From positions 62,001-126,000 of the forward strand of contig NZ_AGUF01000087.1 of NCBI RefSeq assembly GCF_000236785.1: a stretch of 64,000 nucleotides of DNA. The letters run 5' to 3'. Under the pieces are notes generated by a model. It did not search any database, was not told the DNA's origin, and saw nothing but the letters and a program-made list of their open reading frames with translations. Position numbers and translations under genes: made by a program. Origin of the DNA: Achromobacter arsenitoxydans SY8 (lineage in GTDB: Bacteria; Pseudomonadota; Gammaproteobacteria; Burkholderiales; Burkholderiaceae_B). This document shows positions 25,585 to 34,845 of this stretch, in pieces. Every line of letters starts with the position of its first letter. Positions within the stretch are counted from its first letter, which is position 1.

Positions 25585-25599
25585 TTGTCTCGCAGACAA
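25585..25599. promoter_or_regulatory. second small palindrome in the acnA leader
   Basis: TTGTCT-CGC-AGACAA, a perfect 6-bp inverted repeat with 3-base centre, 17 bp after the main operator. It shares the GTCT/AGAC ends of that operator and may be a weaker site for the same protein or a leader hairpin. Confidence 0.45.
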
Positions 25600-25662
25600 T
25601 GACAAACGTGCCGAAACGCCTGAAAATGCCGCCTTCAGTTGGGCAAAACCACGGAGTCCATC

Positions 25663-28368
25663 ATGCCGCACAACACCCTAGACACACTCAAGAATTTCAA
25701 GATCGGCAATAAGTCCTGTCAGTACTATTCGCTGCCGGCCCTGGGCAAGTCGCTGGGCATTGATGTGCAGCGTCTCCCGGTGTCCATCCGCATCGTGCTG
25801 GAATCCGTGCTGCGCAACTGCGACGGCAAGAAAGTCACTGAAGACCACGTCAAGCAGCTCGCCAGTTGGCAGGCCAATGCCAAGCGCGAAGACGAAATTC
25901 CCTTCGTCGTCGCCCGCGTCGTGCTGCAGGACTTCACCGGCGTGCCCCTGCTGGCGGACATCGCCGCCATGCGCTCGGTGGCCGACAAGATGGGCAAGAG
26001 CCCCAAGAGCATCGAACCCCTGGTGCCGGTCGACCTGGTGGTGGACCACTCGGTCATGATCGACTACTTCGGCACCAAGGACGCGCTGGACCTGAACATG
26101 AAGCTGGAATTCAAGCGCAACCAAGAGCGCTACCAGTTCATGAAATGGGGCATGCAGGCGTTCGACACCTTTGGCGTCGTGCCTCCGGGCTTCGGCATCG
26201 TCCACCAGGTCAACCTGGAATACCTGGCGCGCGGCGTGCACCAGGACAAGAAGAACAACGTCTACTACCCCGATTCCCTGGTGGGCACCGATAGCCACAC
26301 CACCATGATCAACGGCATCGGCGTGGTCGGCTGGGGCGTGGGCGGCATCGAGGCCGAAGCCGGGATGCTCGGCCAGCCCGTGTACTTCCTGACCCCCGAC
26401 GTCGTCGGCGTGGAACTGAAGGGCCAACTGCGCGGCGGCGTCACCGCCACCGACCTGGTGCTGACCATCACCGAAATGCTGCGCCGTGAAAAGGTCGTGG
26501 GCAAGTTCGTCGAATTCTGTGGCGAAGGCACCGCCAGCCTGACCGTGGCCGAGCGCGCCACCATCGGCAACATGGCGCCGGAATACGGCGCCACCATGGG
26601 CTTCTTCCCGGTCGACGAACGCACCATCGACTATTTCCGCGGCACCGGCCGCACCCAAGAAGAAATCGCCGCCTTCGAGGCCTATTTCAAGGCCCAGAAG
26701 ATGTTCGGCATCCCGGCGGCCCGGGACATCAACTTCACCAAGCTGCTGACGCTGGACCTGTCCACCGTGGCCCCGTCGCTGGCCGGCCCGAAGCGTCCGC
26801 AAGACCGCATCGAAATCGGCAACGTCAAGAACACCTTCATCGACCTGTTCTCCAAGCCGGTCGCTGAAAACGGCTTCAACCAGCCCGCCGAAAAGCTCGA
26901 CCAGACCTTCACCACCAGCGCGGGCACGCAGATCAAGAATGGCGACATCCTGATCGCCGCCATCACGTCCTGCACCAACACGTCCAACCCCAACGTCCTC
27001 CTGGCCGCGGGACTGCTGGCCAAGAAGGCGGTGGAAGCCGGACTCAGCGTGCCCAAGCACATCAAGACGTCGCTGGCGCCCGGATCCCGCGTGGTTACCG
27101 ACTACCTGACCAAGACGGGCCTGCTGCCCTACCTGGAAAAGCTCGGCTTCGACGTGGCGGCCTACGGCTGCACGACCTGCATCGGCAACGCCGGCGACCT
27201 CACCCCCGACCTGAACGAAGCCATCACCGGCAACGACCTGGTGTGCTCGGCCGTGCTGTCCGGCAACCGCAACTTCGAAGCCCGCATCCACCCGAACATC
27301 AAGGCCAACTTCCTGGCCTCGCCGCCGCTGGTCGTGGCCTACGCGCTGGCCGGCACCGTCACGCGCGACCTCATGACCGAACCGGTCGGCCGCGGCAAGG
27401 ACGGCGACGTCTGGCTGGGCGACATCTGGCCGTCCTCCGAAGAAGTCAACGCGCTGCTCAAGCACGCGCTCGACCCCAAGGCCTTCGAGGCCAATTACGG
27501 CCAGGTCAAGAGCAATCCGGGCAAGCTCTGGGAGAACATCAAGGGCGTCAACGGCGACACCTACAACTGGCCGGATTCGACCTACATCGCCGAACCGCCC
27601 TTCTTCGAAGGCTTCGGCATGACGCCGGGCGAGATGCCCACGGTCAAGGGCGCGCGCGCGCTCGGCGTGTTCGGCGACTCTGTCACCACCGACCACATTT
27701 CGCCGGCCGGCTCCATCAAGGAAACCTCGCCCGCGGGCAAGTGGCTGAAGGAAAACGGCGTGATGAAGGCCGACTTCAACAGCTACGGTTCGCGCCGCGG
27801 CAACCATGAAATCATGATGCGCGGCACCTTCGCCAACGTGCGCATCAAGAACCTCATGATTCCGTCCCTGCCCGACGGCAGCCGCTTCGAAGGCGGCGAA
27901 ACGCTGTTCCAGCCCACCGGCGAACAGATGTCCATCTACGACGCGGCCATGAAGTACGTCGCGGCCGGCACGCCCACCGTGGTGTTCGGCGGCGAAGAAT
28001 ACGGCACTGGCTCGTCGCGCGACTGGGCCGCCAAGGGCACCCAGCTGCTTGGCGTCAAGGCGGTCATCACCCGCAGCTTCGAACGCATCCACCGCAGCAA
28101 CCTGGTGGGCATGGGCGTGCTGCCCCTGCAGTTCAAGGGCAGCGACAGCGTGCAGTCGCTGGGCATCACCGGCGAAGAAACGTACGACATCTCGGGCCTG
28201 GAAAACGGCATCAAGCCGATGCAGGACGTGACGCTGACGATCACCCGCAAGGACGGTTCGAAGCAGGACGTGACGGTGCTGCTGCGCATCGACACGCCCA
28301 TTGAAGTGGATTACTACCAGCATGGCGGCATCCTGCCGTTCGTGTTGCGCCAACTGCTGGCGGCCTGA
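25663..28368 (+). CDS. acnA: aconitate hydratase A
   Basis: Citrate/isocitrate isomerase of the A (IRP-like) type, 901 aa. Iron-sulfur ligands lie in [12 protein letters not shown] and GCTTCIGN. Substrate loops are [19 protein letters not shown] and, in the C-terminal swivel domain, [17 protein letters not shown]. The start is the ATG at 25663 ([11 protein letters not shown]) with GGAG ten bases upstream; an in-frame ATG 24 bases earlier has no ribosome site. The AcnA type is usually the more oxidant-stable isoenzyme. It is monocistronic with an operator shared with acnB and a perfect terminator hairpin. Confidence 0.97.
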   Translation: MPHNTLDTLKNFKIGNKSCQYYSLPALGKSLGIDVQRLPVSIRIVLESVLRNCDGKKVTEDHVKQLASWQANAKREDEIPFVVARVVLQDFTGVPLLADIAAMRSVADKMGKSPKSIEPLVPVDLVVDHSVMIDYFGTKDALDLNMKLEFKRNQERYQFMKWGMQAFDTFGVVPPGFGIVHQVNLEYLARGVHQDKKNNVYYPDSLVGTDSHTTMINGIGVVGWGVGGIEAEAGMLGQPVYFLTPDVVGVELKGQLRGGVTATDLVLTITEMLRREKVVGKFVEFCGEGTASLTVAERATIGNMAPEYGATMGFFPVDERTIDYFRGTGRTQEEIAAFEAYFKAQKMFGIPAARDINFTKLLTLDLSTVAPSLAGPKRPQDRIEIGNVKNTFIDLFSKPVAENGFNQPAEKLDQTFTTSAGTQIKNGDILIAAITSCTNTSNPNVLLAAGLLAKKAVEAGLSVPKHIKTSLAPGSRVVTDYLTKTGLLPYLEKLGFDVAAYGCTTCIGNAGDLTPDLNEAITGNDLVCSAVLSGNRNFEARIHPNIKANFLASPPLVVAYALAGTVTRDLMTEPVGRGKDGDVWLGDIWPSSEEVNALLKHALDPKAFEANYGQVKSNPGKLWENIKGVNGDTYNWPDSTYIAEPPFFEGFGMTPGEMPTVKGARALGVFGDSVTTDHISPAGSIKETSPAGKWLKENGVMKADFNSYGSRRGNHEIMMRGTFANVRIKNLMIPSLPDGSRFEGGETLFQPTGEQMSIYDAAMKYVAAGTPTVVFGGEEYGTGSSRDWAAKGTQLLGVKAVITRSFERIHRSNLVGMGVLPLQFKGSDSVQSLGITGEETYDISGLENGIKPMQDVTLTITRKDGSKQDVTVLLRIDTPIEVDYYQHGGILPFVLRQLLAA

Positions 28369-28399
28369 TCCGCAGACGCTGACGGACAGCACTGAAAAC

Positions 28400-28431
28400 A
28401 AGGCCCCGGAACCTCGCGGTTCCGGGGCCTT
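28400..28431 (+). terminator. acnA terminator
   Basis: A perfect 14-bp stem (28400-28413 with 28418-28431) with TCGC loop. The T tract is short (TTCT), but stem strength makes the call firm. Confidence 0.75.
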
Positions 28432-28484
28432 CTCATTGCATGGCAGGCGACCGGCTGGCGCAGGATGCCCCCCCCGGCAGCGGA

Positions 28485-29258
28485 TCAGTCGAACTGGTAG
28501 GCGTCCATCGCCAGCGCGCTGTACGACACTTCATCGTTCAGCCGCTTTGCCACGGCCCCGCCCGCCCCCAGCGCCACGTACAACGGCATCAGGTGATCGT
28601 CGTGCGGATGCGCCTGCAGGGCGCCCGGCGCCTGGGCCTGCCAGTCCAGCAACACAGGCACATTGTGCTCGGCCAGGTTGCGGGCATACCACTCCTGGAA
28701 CGCCGGCACATAGGCAGCCGCCGGCGCGTTCTGCGGCATGCGGACATGGCGCAGGTTGTGCGTCAGCGAACCGGAGCCGATGATCAGGATGTCTTCGTCG
28801 CGCAGCGGAGCCAAGGCGCGGCCCAACGCCATTTGCCCGGCGGCGTCGCGCCCCATGTCCAGCGACAACTGCACGACGGGCACATCCACGTCGGGGTACA
28901 GGTAGCGCAGCGGCACCCAGGCGCCGTGGTCCAGCGGGCGCCGCGGATCGCGGTCTGCCGCGATCCCGGACTCCGCCAGCAAGGCCTGCACGCGCGCGGC
29001 CAGTTCCGGCGACCCCGGTGCGGCGTACTGCAGGGTGTAGAGCTCGGGCGGGAAGCCGCCAAAATCATGCCAGGCCACCTGCTGGTCGCGGGTGGAAAGC
29101 GCCAGGCCCTCGCCCATCCAGTGCGGCGACACCACCAGAATGCCGCGCGGCTTGCGGCCTTGCGCGGCGCTCCAGTCGGCAAGCGCCGGACCGGTCTTGC
29201 CGGGCTCGACGGCAAGCATGGGCGAACCGTGGGAAACGAACAACGTAGGCCAACGCAT
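28485..29258 (-). CDS. DODA-type extradiol aromatic ring-opening dioxygenase family protein
   Basis: A 257-aa class III (LigB-like) metal-dependent dioxygenase, of the YgiD/4,5-DOPA-dioxygenase branch. Metal and catalytic histidines are seen in FVSHGSP (H10), VVSPHW, PLDHGAWVPL and HPHDDHLMPL. Length and motif order are normal. The native substrate is a catechol-type compound but cannot be named. It is a single gene, divergent from the DUF2863 gene. Confidence 0.9.
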   Translation of the reverse strand: MRWPTLFVSHGSPMLAVEPGKTGPALADWSAAQGRKPRGILVVSPHWMGEGLALSTRDQQVAWHDFGGFPPELYTLQYAAPGSPELAARVQALLAESGIAADRDPRRPLDHGAWVPLRYLYPDVDVPVVQLSLDMGRDAAGQMALGRALAPLRDEDILIIGSGSLTHNLRHVRMPQNAPAAAYVPAFQEWYARNLAEHNVPVLLDWQAQAPGALQAHPHDDHLMPLYVALGAGGAVAKRLNDEVSYSALAMDAYQFD

Positions 29259-29324
29259 GGCGATGCCTCCAGGAATTTATCAATGCCCTCATTTTCGGCG
29301 GTTTGAATACAGCAATAAACCCCC

Positions 29325-29359
29325 TTGATGTAGATAATCTGTTGCCAATATGGCATCAA
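29325..29359. promoter_or_regulatory. nested dyads in the dioxygenase/DUF2863 divergent gap
   Basis: TTGATG (29325-29330) and CATCAA (29354-29359) enclose TGCCA-ATA-TGGCA (29343-29355). This is the only AT-rich, symmetric part of the 244-bp gap and probably the control region of one or both genes. Confidence 0.45.
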
Positions 29360-29502
29360 TGCTGTGCAGGCCTACGCGCCCGGACGCCCGGCGCCCATCC
29401 CCGCTTCATCCCGCCATCCGCCATGAGACGCAGCGCCGCCCCACCGGAGGTGGCGGGCGTTAAACTACGCCGTTACACACTGAATGGACGTCCCCCGAAG
29501 TT

Positions 29503-30705
29503 ATGGCCCGATCCCGCAGCCAATCCGCTCCCCGCATGACCCGTGACGCCACCCGCCTCGTCGCGCTTGCCCAGGCGCTGAACCGTTCGGGCAGCCGCGT
29601 CGAAGACGTGTTCTGGGAGAACCAGCTTGGCGATTCGATCCCCAAGCTGCTCAAGGCGGGCCAGGACGCCCCCCTCGAGGCGGCGCTGGACCACCTGGCG
29701 CAGACCGACGTGGGCGCCTACGAGGTCCTGATCGAACAGGCGGAAACGCTGTCCGAATCAATGAAAATCGACAAGAACGGCGTGCGCTACGACGTGCTGC
29801 TGGTCGTTGCGCCCATCGTCGCCTGGACCCGCTACGCCATTCCCACCGGCCCGATTTCCGCGAGCGCCCAGCAGGCCCTGCTGGCCCAGCTGCATGGGCA
29901 TGTCCTGTCCAGCAAGGCGCGCAGCGCCCTGATGCCCGTGCTGGTCAGCGTCGACCAAATGCCCCGCACCTTCTCCGAAACCTGGCAATGGCTGCAGCGC
30001 CTGGGATCGCAGGCGCTGGGCGCCGAAACCACCAAGCCGACGCTGAACACCGAAGTCGAAACCGCGAACATGCTGGCCGACACCCGCTACATCGTGGGCG
30101 CGGCAGCCGTGCCCGAGGGTGAGCCGATCTTCCGCTGGCAGGAAAACCTGGGCGACGCCGACGCCAGCCGCGACGCCTGCCTGGCGCAGTGGGCCGCGCA
30201 GGCGCAGCCCACCCTGGCGGGCCTGCTGCCGGGCTGCGGCTTCGAGTCCTTGCTGCCCGACGCCTACTACGTCAGCAATCGCGAGGCCGACCGCCAGGTG
30301 CGCCCCCTGTCGCTGCGGGCGGCGGTGAGCTGGCTGGAAGGCGCCGTCAACCTCGAAGCCTCGCAGTTGCGGGCGGTGGTGGCCGGCTGCGGCGAAGGCC
30401 GCGTTGACGAATATCGCATCGGCTTTACCGCACGCAGCAGCAACGACGTGTACTACGGCTGCGTCTGGCCCCTGTACGGGCGCGAGGAAGACCTGATCTC
30501 CGACGAAGGCCAGCCCGATGTGGTCGACGAGATCGCGGCGCTGCTCAAGGAATACGGCGTCAGCGACGTGCGCCGCATTCCCGGCGTGCTGCCGCCCGAG
30601 TACTGCGAGGACTGCGGCGCGCCGTACTTCCCGAATCCCCTGGGCGAACTGGTTCATGCCGAACTGCCCGAGGACGCCGAGGCCGCCCCCGCCCATTTCC
30701 ACTAA
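29503..30705 (+). CDS. DUF2863 family protein
   Basis: A 400-aa cytoplasmic protein of unknown function, without signal peptide or membrane helix. The sequence is conserved end to end with the betaproteobacterial DUF2863 family (VLLVVAPIVAWTRYAIPTG; a C-terminal CxxC pair in EYCEDCGAPYFPNP that may bind metal). The ATG at 29503 has a weak ribosome site; the ATG at 29536 is an alternative. It is followed after 7 bp by earP and then efp, so it is probably co-transcribed with the EF-P modification enzyme. Confidence 0.82.
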   Translation: MARSRSQSAPRMTRDATRLVALAQALNRSGSRVEDVFWENQLGDSIPKLLKAGQDAPLEAALDHLAQTDVGAYEVLIEQAETLSESMKIDKNGVRYDVLLVVAPIVAWTRYAIPTGPISASAQQALLAQLHGHVLSSKARSALMPVLVSVDQMPRTFSETWQWLQRLGSQALGAETTKPTLNTEVETANMLADTRYIVGAAAVPEGEPIFRWQENLGDADASRDACLAQWAAQAQPTLAGLLPGCGFESLLPDAYYVSNREADRQVRPLSLRAAVSWLEGAVNLEASQLRAVVAGCGEGRVDEYRIGFTARSSNDVYYGCVWPLYGREEDLISDEGQPDVVDEIAALLKEYGVSDVRRIPGVLPPEYCEDCGAPYFPNPLGELVHAELPEDAEAAPAHFH

Positions 30706-30712
30706 GGCGGCC

Positions 30713-31825
30713 ATGCAAGCGGACATCTTCTGCCGGGTCGTCGACAACTACGGCGACATCGGCGTCTGCTGGCGCCTGGCGCGCCAGTTGGCGCGGGACC
30801 ACGGCTGGGATATCCGCCTGTGGGTCGACGACCTTGCCAGTTTTGCGCATATCCAGCCCGGCATCGACGCTAGCGCGCCGCGCCAGCAGGCGGCCGGCGT
30901 GGATATCGTGCATTGGTCCGACGCGCCCGATCCGGCGCTGACGCCGCGCGACGTGGTGATCGAAGCCTTCGCCTGCGACCCGCCAGCCGCCTTTGTGGAC
31001 GGCATGCGCCGCAGCCATCCGGTCTGGATCAATCTGGAATACCTGAGCGCCGAAGCCTGGGTGGAAAGCTGCCACGGCCTGCCCTCGCAACGGCCCGACG
31101 GGCTGGTGAAGCACTTTTTCTTCCCCGGCTTTACCGCGGCCACCGGCGGCCTGCTGCGCGAGTCCGGCCTGTCCGCGGAGCGCGACGCGCTGCAGGCGTC
31201 CGCCGGGCTGCAAGACAGCTTCCTGCGGTCGGCCGGCGTGCCCGACGACGCGCTGGCCTTGCGGCGCGACGGCGCCCGCACCGTGTCCCTGTTTTGCTAT
31301 CCGTCCGCCCCCGCCGGCGAGCTGGCCCAGGCCCTGGCGGCGGACTCCCGCCCCACCCTGCTGCTCGCGCCGCAGGGCGTGGCGCCCGGCCTGGAAACCG
31401 CCTGCCAGGCGCCCGGCGCACCACGGCTGGTTCGCCTGCCGTTTATCGCCCAGCCCGACTTCGACCGCCTGCTCTGGTGCGCCGACCTTAACTTCGTACG
31501 CGGCGAAGACTCGTTCGTGCGTGCCGCCTGGGCCGCCCGTCCGCTGGTCTGGCAGATCTACCCGCAGGAAGAGAACATCCATCTGGAAAAGCTGGACGCC
31601 TGGCTGGCCCGCTATCCGGCCCCCGAATCCGCCCACGCGCTGATCCGGGCCTGGAACCAGCCGGAATCCGGGGACACGTCCGCTGCCGCAACGGCCGCGC
31701 TGGCGCCAGACGCCTGGCTGGCCTGGATCGCCGCCGCCCGCCTGTGGGACGCCAGCCAGTCGGCGCTGCCCGGCCTGGCTGAAAATCTGGCTGCATTTTG
31801 CGCAGACTTGGCCAAGAAACGTTAG
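30713..31825 (+). CDS. earP: EF-P arginine rhamnosyltransferase
   Basis: A 370-aa GT-B transferase that adds rhamnose from dTDP-rhamnose to Arg32 of EF-P. The N-terminal MQADIFCRVVDNYGDIGVCW contains D11 and D15, matching the two essential aspartates of the family. RGEDSFVRAAWAARP contains E265 at the position of the conserved glutamate (E273 in P. putida), with the nucleotide-binding YPQEENIH next to it. The start is the ATG at 30713, 7 bp after the DUF2863 gene. The next gene, efp, encodes its protein substrate with an arginine at position 32, confirming the pair. Confidence 0.95.
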   Translation: MQADIFCRVVDNYGDIGVCWRLARQLARDHGWDIRLWVDDLASFAHIQPGIDASAPRQQAAGVDIVHWSDAPDPALTPRDVVIEAFACDPPAAFVDGMRRSHPVWINLEYLSAEAWVESCHGLPSQRPDGLVKHFFFPGFTAATGGLLRESGLSAERDALQASAGLQDSFLRSAGVPDDALALRRDGARTVSLFCYPSAPAGELAQALAADSRPTLLLAPQGVAPGLETACQAPGAPRLVRLPFIAQPDFDRLLWCADLNFVRGEDSFVRAAWAARPLVWQIYPQEENIHLEKLDAWLARYPAPESAHALIRAWNQPESGDTSAAATAALAPDAWLAWIAAARLWDASQSALPGLAENLAAFCADLAKKR

Positions 31826-31879
31826 AATAGAGAGTTTTCTGAGTCGCCCTGAATAGTCGGGCCTCAACTATGACGCCTC

Positions 31880-31948
31880 CCGGGGTGTGCATGACGCCGA
31901 TCCGAAATGCGGCTTGTGCAAGCACGGTGAGTGCACCCATCACCCCGG
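31880..31948 (+). promoter_or_regulatory. structured leader of efp
   Basis: CCGGGGTG (31880-31887) can pair with CACCCCGG (31941-31948), whose last two bases belong to the efp Shine-Dalgarno GGAG (31946-31949). Inner segments GTGCA/TGCAC extend the pairing. If formed, the structure would lower ribosome access to efp. A -10-like TAGAAT lies at 31823-31828, at the end of earP. Confidence 0.4.
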
Positions 31949-31958
31949 AGTTTTATCA

Positions 31959-32519
31959 ATGAAAACCGCTCAGGAATTGCGAGTCGGCAACGTGGTCATG
32001 GTCGGCAAGGATCCCCTCGTCGTCCAGAAGGCCGAATACAACAAGTCTGGCCGCAACGCCGCCGTCGTCAAGCTGAAGTTCAAGAACCTCTTGACCGCCT
32101 CGGCCAGCGAATCGGTCTACAAGGCCGACGAAAAGTTCGAAGTCGTCCAGCTGGATCGCAAGGAATGCACGTATTCCTACTTCGGCGACCCGATGTACGT
32201 CTTCATGGACGAAGAGTACAACCAGTACGAAATCGAAGCCGAAAGCATGGGCGACGCCCTGAACTACCTGGAAGAAGCGATGCCCGTGGAAGTGGTCTTC
32301 TACGACGGCCGCGCCATCTCGGTGGAACTGCCCACGACGCTCGTCCGCGAAATCACCTACACCGAACCCGCCGTCCGTGGCGACACTTCGGGCAAGGTGA
32401 CCAAGCCTGCCAAGATCAACACCGGCTACGAACTGAACGTGCCGCTGTTCTGCGCCATCGGCGACAAGATCGAAATCGACACCCGCACGAACGAATACCG
32501 CAGCCGCGTCAACAACTGA
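31959..32519 (+). CDS. efp: translation elongation factor P, arginine type
   Basis: A 186-aa, three-domain factor that rescues ribosomes stalled at polyproline. The loop [10 protein letters not shown] places R32 at the tip, the residue rhamnosylated by EarP; lysine-type EF-P would have K34. The start is [11 protein letters not shown] with GGAG nine bases before the ATG; an upstream in-frame start is a cysteine-rich shadow. It lies 133 bp after earP with a possible own promoter and ends at a strong terminator. Confidence 0.97.
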   Translation: MKTAQELRVGNVVMVGKDPLVVQKAEYNKSGRNAAVVKLKFKNLLTASASESVYKADEKFEVVQLDRKECTYSYFGDPMYVFMDEEYNQYEIEAESMGDALNYLEEAMPVEVVFYDGRAISVELPTTLVREITYTEPAVRGDTSGKVTKPAKINTGYELNVPLFCAIGDKIEIDTRTNEYRSRVNN

Positions 32520-32534
32520 TCGGTCGCGCCAAAC

Positions 32535-32570
32535 AAAAAAGCCAGGCCCGCAAGGGTCTGGCTTTTTTTT
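32535..32570. terminator. efp terminator, possibly bidirectional
   Basis: A stem AGCCAGGCCC/GGGTCTGGCT with one G-U pair, GCAA loop, flanked by six As on the left and a T run on the right. It can also stop the convergent DUF1178 transcript. Confidence 0.85.
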
Positions 32571-32590
32571 TCGCCCCGGGCGTCGTGGCC

Positions 32591-33049
32591 CTACTGCAGG
32601 CGTTCGTCGTCCAGGAAGTCGGGCACGGCCATGACCTCGATACCGTCTTCGGCCAGGGATTCGCGCTCTTCGGGGGTGGCGGTGCCGCGGATGGGACGAT
32701 CGTCGGCGTCGCCCTCGTGGATGCGGCGCGCTTCTTCGGCAAAGCGCGGCCCCACGTTTTCGGTGCTGCGCACCAGGGCGCGCACCTGGCGCATGACGGC
32801 GGCCTGCAGGGCGGCCATTTTCTCGGCGTCGGATGCGCCGGCCGGCACGCTGGGCTGGGCCGCGGGCGCGTGCAGGTGGGCCACGTTCAGGCGAGGCGCG
32901 GACAGGCGCTTGGTAATACTGGCGGACCCGCAGACCGGACACGTGACGAGGCCACGCGCCTGTTGCGCGTCATAGTCTTCGTGCGAGCCGAACCAGCCTT
33001 CGAAGACGTGGCTGTGGTCGCATTGGAGGTCAAAAACTTTGAGGGCCAT
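32591..33049 (-). CDS. DUF1178 family protein
   Basis: A 152-aa small protein of unknown function. N-terminal zinc-ribbon-like half: FDLQCDHSHVFEGWFGS and a CPVCGS knuckle (one further Cys at residue 10 and His residues nearby). A helical middle (MAALQAAVMRQVRALVRSTE) follows, then an acidic C-terminus with PIRGTATPEERESLAEDGI, the family signature. Convergent with efp; no operon partner. Confidence 0.88.
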   Translation of the reverse strand: MALKVFDLQCDHSHVFEGWFGSHEDYDAQQARGLVTCPVCGSASITKRLSAPRLNVAHLHAPAAQPSVPAGASDAEKMAALQAAVMRQVRALVRSTENVGPRFAEEARRIHEGDADDRPIRGTATPEERESLAEDGIEVMAVPDFLDDERLQ

Positions 33050-33101
33050 GGCATCAAATATGGGGTTCTACGCCCAGAATACAAGATCCGGCGCAAGCCG
33101 G

Positions 33102-33134
33102 CTTGCCGACGGCCGTCCGGCAGCCGTTGGCAAG
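33102..33134 (-). terminator. hairpin after the ABC transporter operon
   Basis: CTTGCCGACGGC (33102-33113) pairs with GCCGTTGGCAAG (33123-33134) with one G-U. It lies 20 bp beyond the stop of the last transporter gene. No T tract. Confidence 0.5.
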
Positions 33135-33153
33135 AATAGGACGAATGGAAAGT

Positions 33154-34845
33154 TCAGGCCGGCTCCGGCGGCCCGAAATGCAATCTGGGCACCGCCGCGA
33201 GCAGCCGGCGGGTGACGTCCTGGCGCGGCGCCAGCAACACGGATTCGGCCTGCCCCAGTTCGACGATGCGCCCCCCATCCATCACGGCAATGCGGTCCGC
33301 CAGGTATTCGACCACGCCGAAGTTGTGCGTGATGAACAGGTAGGCGATGCCGAGTTCGGCCTGCAGTTCGCGCAGCAGATCCAGGATCTGGGCCTGCACC
33401 GACACGTCGAGCGCGGAGGTGGGCTCGTCGCAGATCAGCACCTTGGGTTCGACCGCCAGCGCGCGCGCGATGGCGATGCGCTGGCGCTGCCCGCCCGAGA
33501 ATTCATGCGGGTAGCGCGTCAGCGTATTGGCGGGCAGTCCCACGCGCTCGATCAGTTGCGCCGCGTGTTTGCGCCGGGCCTCCTTGCCCATGCCGCGACG
33601 CAGGGATTCCAATCCTTCGTCCAGGATGTCTCCCACGCGCATGCGCGGATCCAGCGATGCGTAAGGATCCTGGAACACGATCTGGATGTCCTGCCGCAGC
33701 CGCTGCAACTGGCGGCGGTCGGCGGACAGCACATCCTGCCCCAGCAGCATGGCCCGGCCCGACACCCGCGCGCCTTCGATCAGCCGCAACAGGGCCTTGC
33801 CCGTGGTGGTCTTGCCGCAGCCGGACTCGCCCAGCAGGGCCAGGGTCTCGCCCGCGCGCAGCGTGAAGGTCACGCCATCGACGGCCTTGACCCAGGACAC
33901 GATGCGGCGCAATGGCCCCTTGCGCACCGGGTAATGGACCTTCAGGTCCTGCACGTCCAGCACCACGCCGGCAGGCCGCGCCTGGGCCTTGGATTTGCCG
34001 ACTTCAGCCGCCGCCGCGCGTCCCTGTTCGGTCAGCGGGACGCCCCGCTTGTCGAAGGTGGGTATCGCCTCGAACAGCTGTTTGGCGTAGGGATGCCGCG
34101 GCGCGTGGAAGAATTCTTCGGCGCTGGCGCTTTCGACGATCTCGCCGCCGCGCATCAGGGCGACATGGTGCGCCACGTTCTTCACCACCGCCAGGTCGTG
34201 CGTGATGAGCAGCACGGCCATGCCCATTTCCTGCTGGATGCTGGCCAGCAGGTCCAGCACCTGGGCCTGCACGGTGACGTCCAGCGCCGTGGTCGGCTCG
34301 TCGGCGATCAGCAGCACGGGCTCGGCCGCCAGCGCGATCGCGATCATGACGCGCTGCTTCTGGCCGCCGGAAAACTGGAAGGGATAGTCGTCGATGCGGC
34401 GTTCGGGCTCGGGTATGCCAACCCGCCGCAGCCAGTCGATGGCCCGCGCGCGCGCCGCGGCGCCGCGCAGCGGCGTGTGGGCCGTGAGCGTTTCGATGAT
34501 CTGGTCGCCCACGCGCATGACCGGATTCAGGCTGGTGGACGGCTCCTGGAAGATGATGCCGATGCGTCCGCCCCGCACGCCGCGCATGGCGCTTTCGGGC
34601 AGCCGGTTGAGGTCTTCGCCGTCCAGGTCGATCTGCCCGCCCACGATGCGCCCGGCGTCGGGCAGCAGGCGCAACAGCGCCAGCGCGGTCATGCTCTTGC
34701 CGCAGCCGGACTCCCCGACCAGCGCGAAGGTTTCGCGCCGGGAGATGGCCAGCTGCAAGCGCTTGACGGCATGCGTCATGCCGCTTTCGCCCGCGACGTC
34801 CACGTCCAGGCCCTGCACGGTTAGCAATGGCGTGTCCGGGCTCAT
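33154..34845 (-). CDS. peptide-type ABC transporter, fused double ATPase
   Basis: A 563-aa protein with two complete ABC ATPase domains in tandem (YejF/DppDF fusion type). Walker A GESGCGKS near residue 45 and [11 protein letters not shown] near 340; signatures FSGGQKQR and FSGGQRQR; Walker B LLIADEP and VLICDEP with their switch histidines (LLITHD, LFITHN). It powers import through the two permeases encoded upstream. The start at 34845 overlaps the upstream permease stop by ATGA; the frame remains open far upstream, but that part is a shadow of the permease gene. Likely substrates are oligopeptides or related compounds. Confidence 0.95.
   Translation of the reverse strand: MSPDTPLLTVQGLDVDVAGESGMTHAVKRLQLAISRRETFALVGESGCGKSMTALALLRLLPDAGRIVGGQIDLDGEDLNRLPESAMRGVRGGRIGIIFQEPSTSLNPVMRVGDQIIETLTAHTPLRGAAARARAIDWLRRVGIPEPERRIDDYPFQFSGGQKQRVMIAIALAAEPVLLIADEPTTALDVTVQAQVLDLLASIQQEMGMAVLLITHDLAVVKNVAHHVALMRGGEIVESASAEEFFHAPRHPYAKQLFEAIPTFDKRGVPLTEQGRAAAAEVGKSKAQARPAGVVLDVQDLKVHYPVRKGPLRRIVSWVKAVDGVTFTLRAGETLALLGESGCGKTTTGKALLRLIEGARVSGRAMLLGQDVLSADRRQLQRLRQDIQIVFQDPYASLDPRMRVGDILDEGLESLRRGMGKEARRKHAAQLIERVGLPANTLTRYPHEFSGGQRQRIAIARALAVEPKVLICDEPTSALDVSVQAQILDLLRELQAELGIAYLFITHNFGVVEYLADRIAVMDGGRIVELGQAESVLLAPRQDVTRRLLAAVPRLHFGPPEPA

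Noticed and set aside
25678-28401. Open frame of about 900 codons opposite acnA, and similar long antisense frames opposite acnB, gabD and others
   Set aside because: High GC and third-position bias leave antisense frames open. The products are Arg/Ala/His-rich, lack known folds, and lie fully over well-conserved genes.
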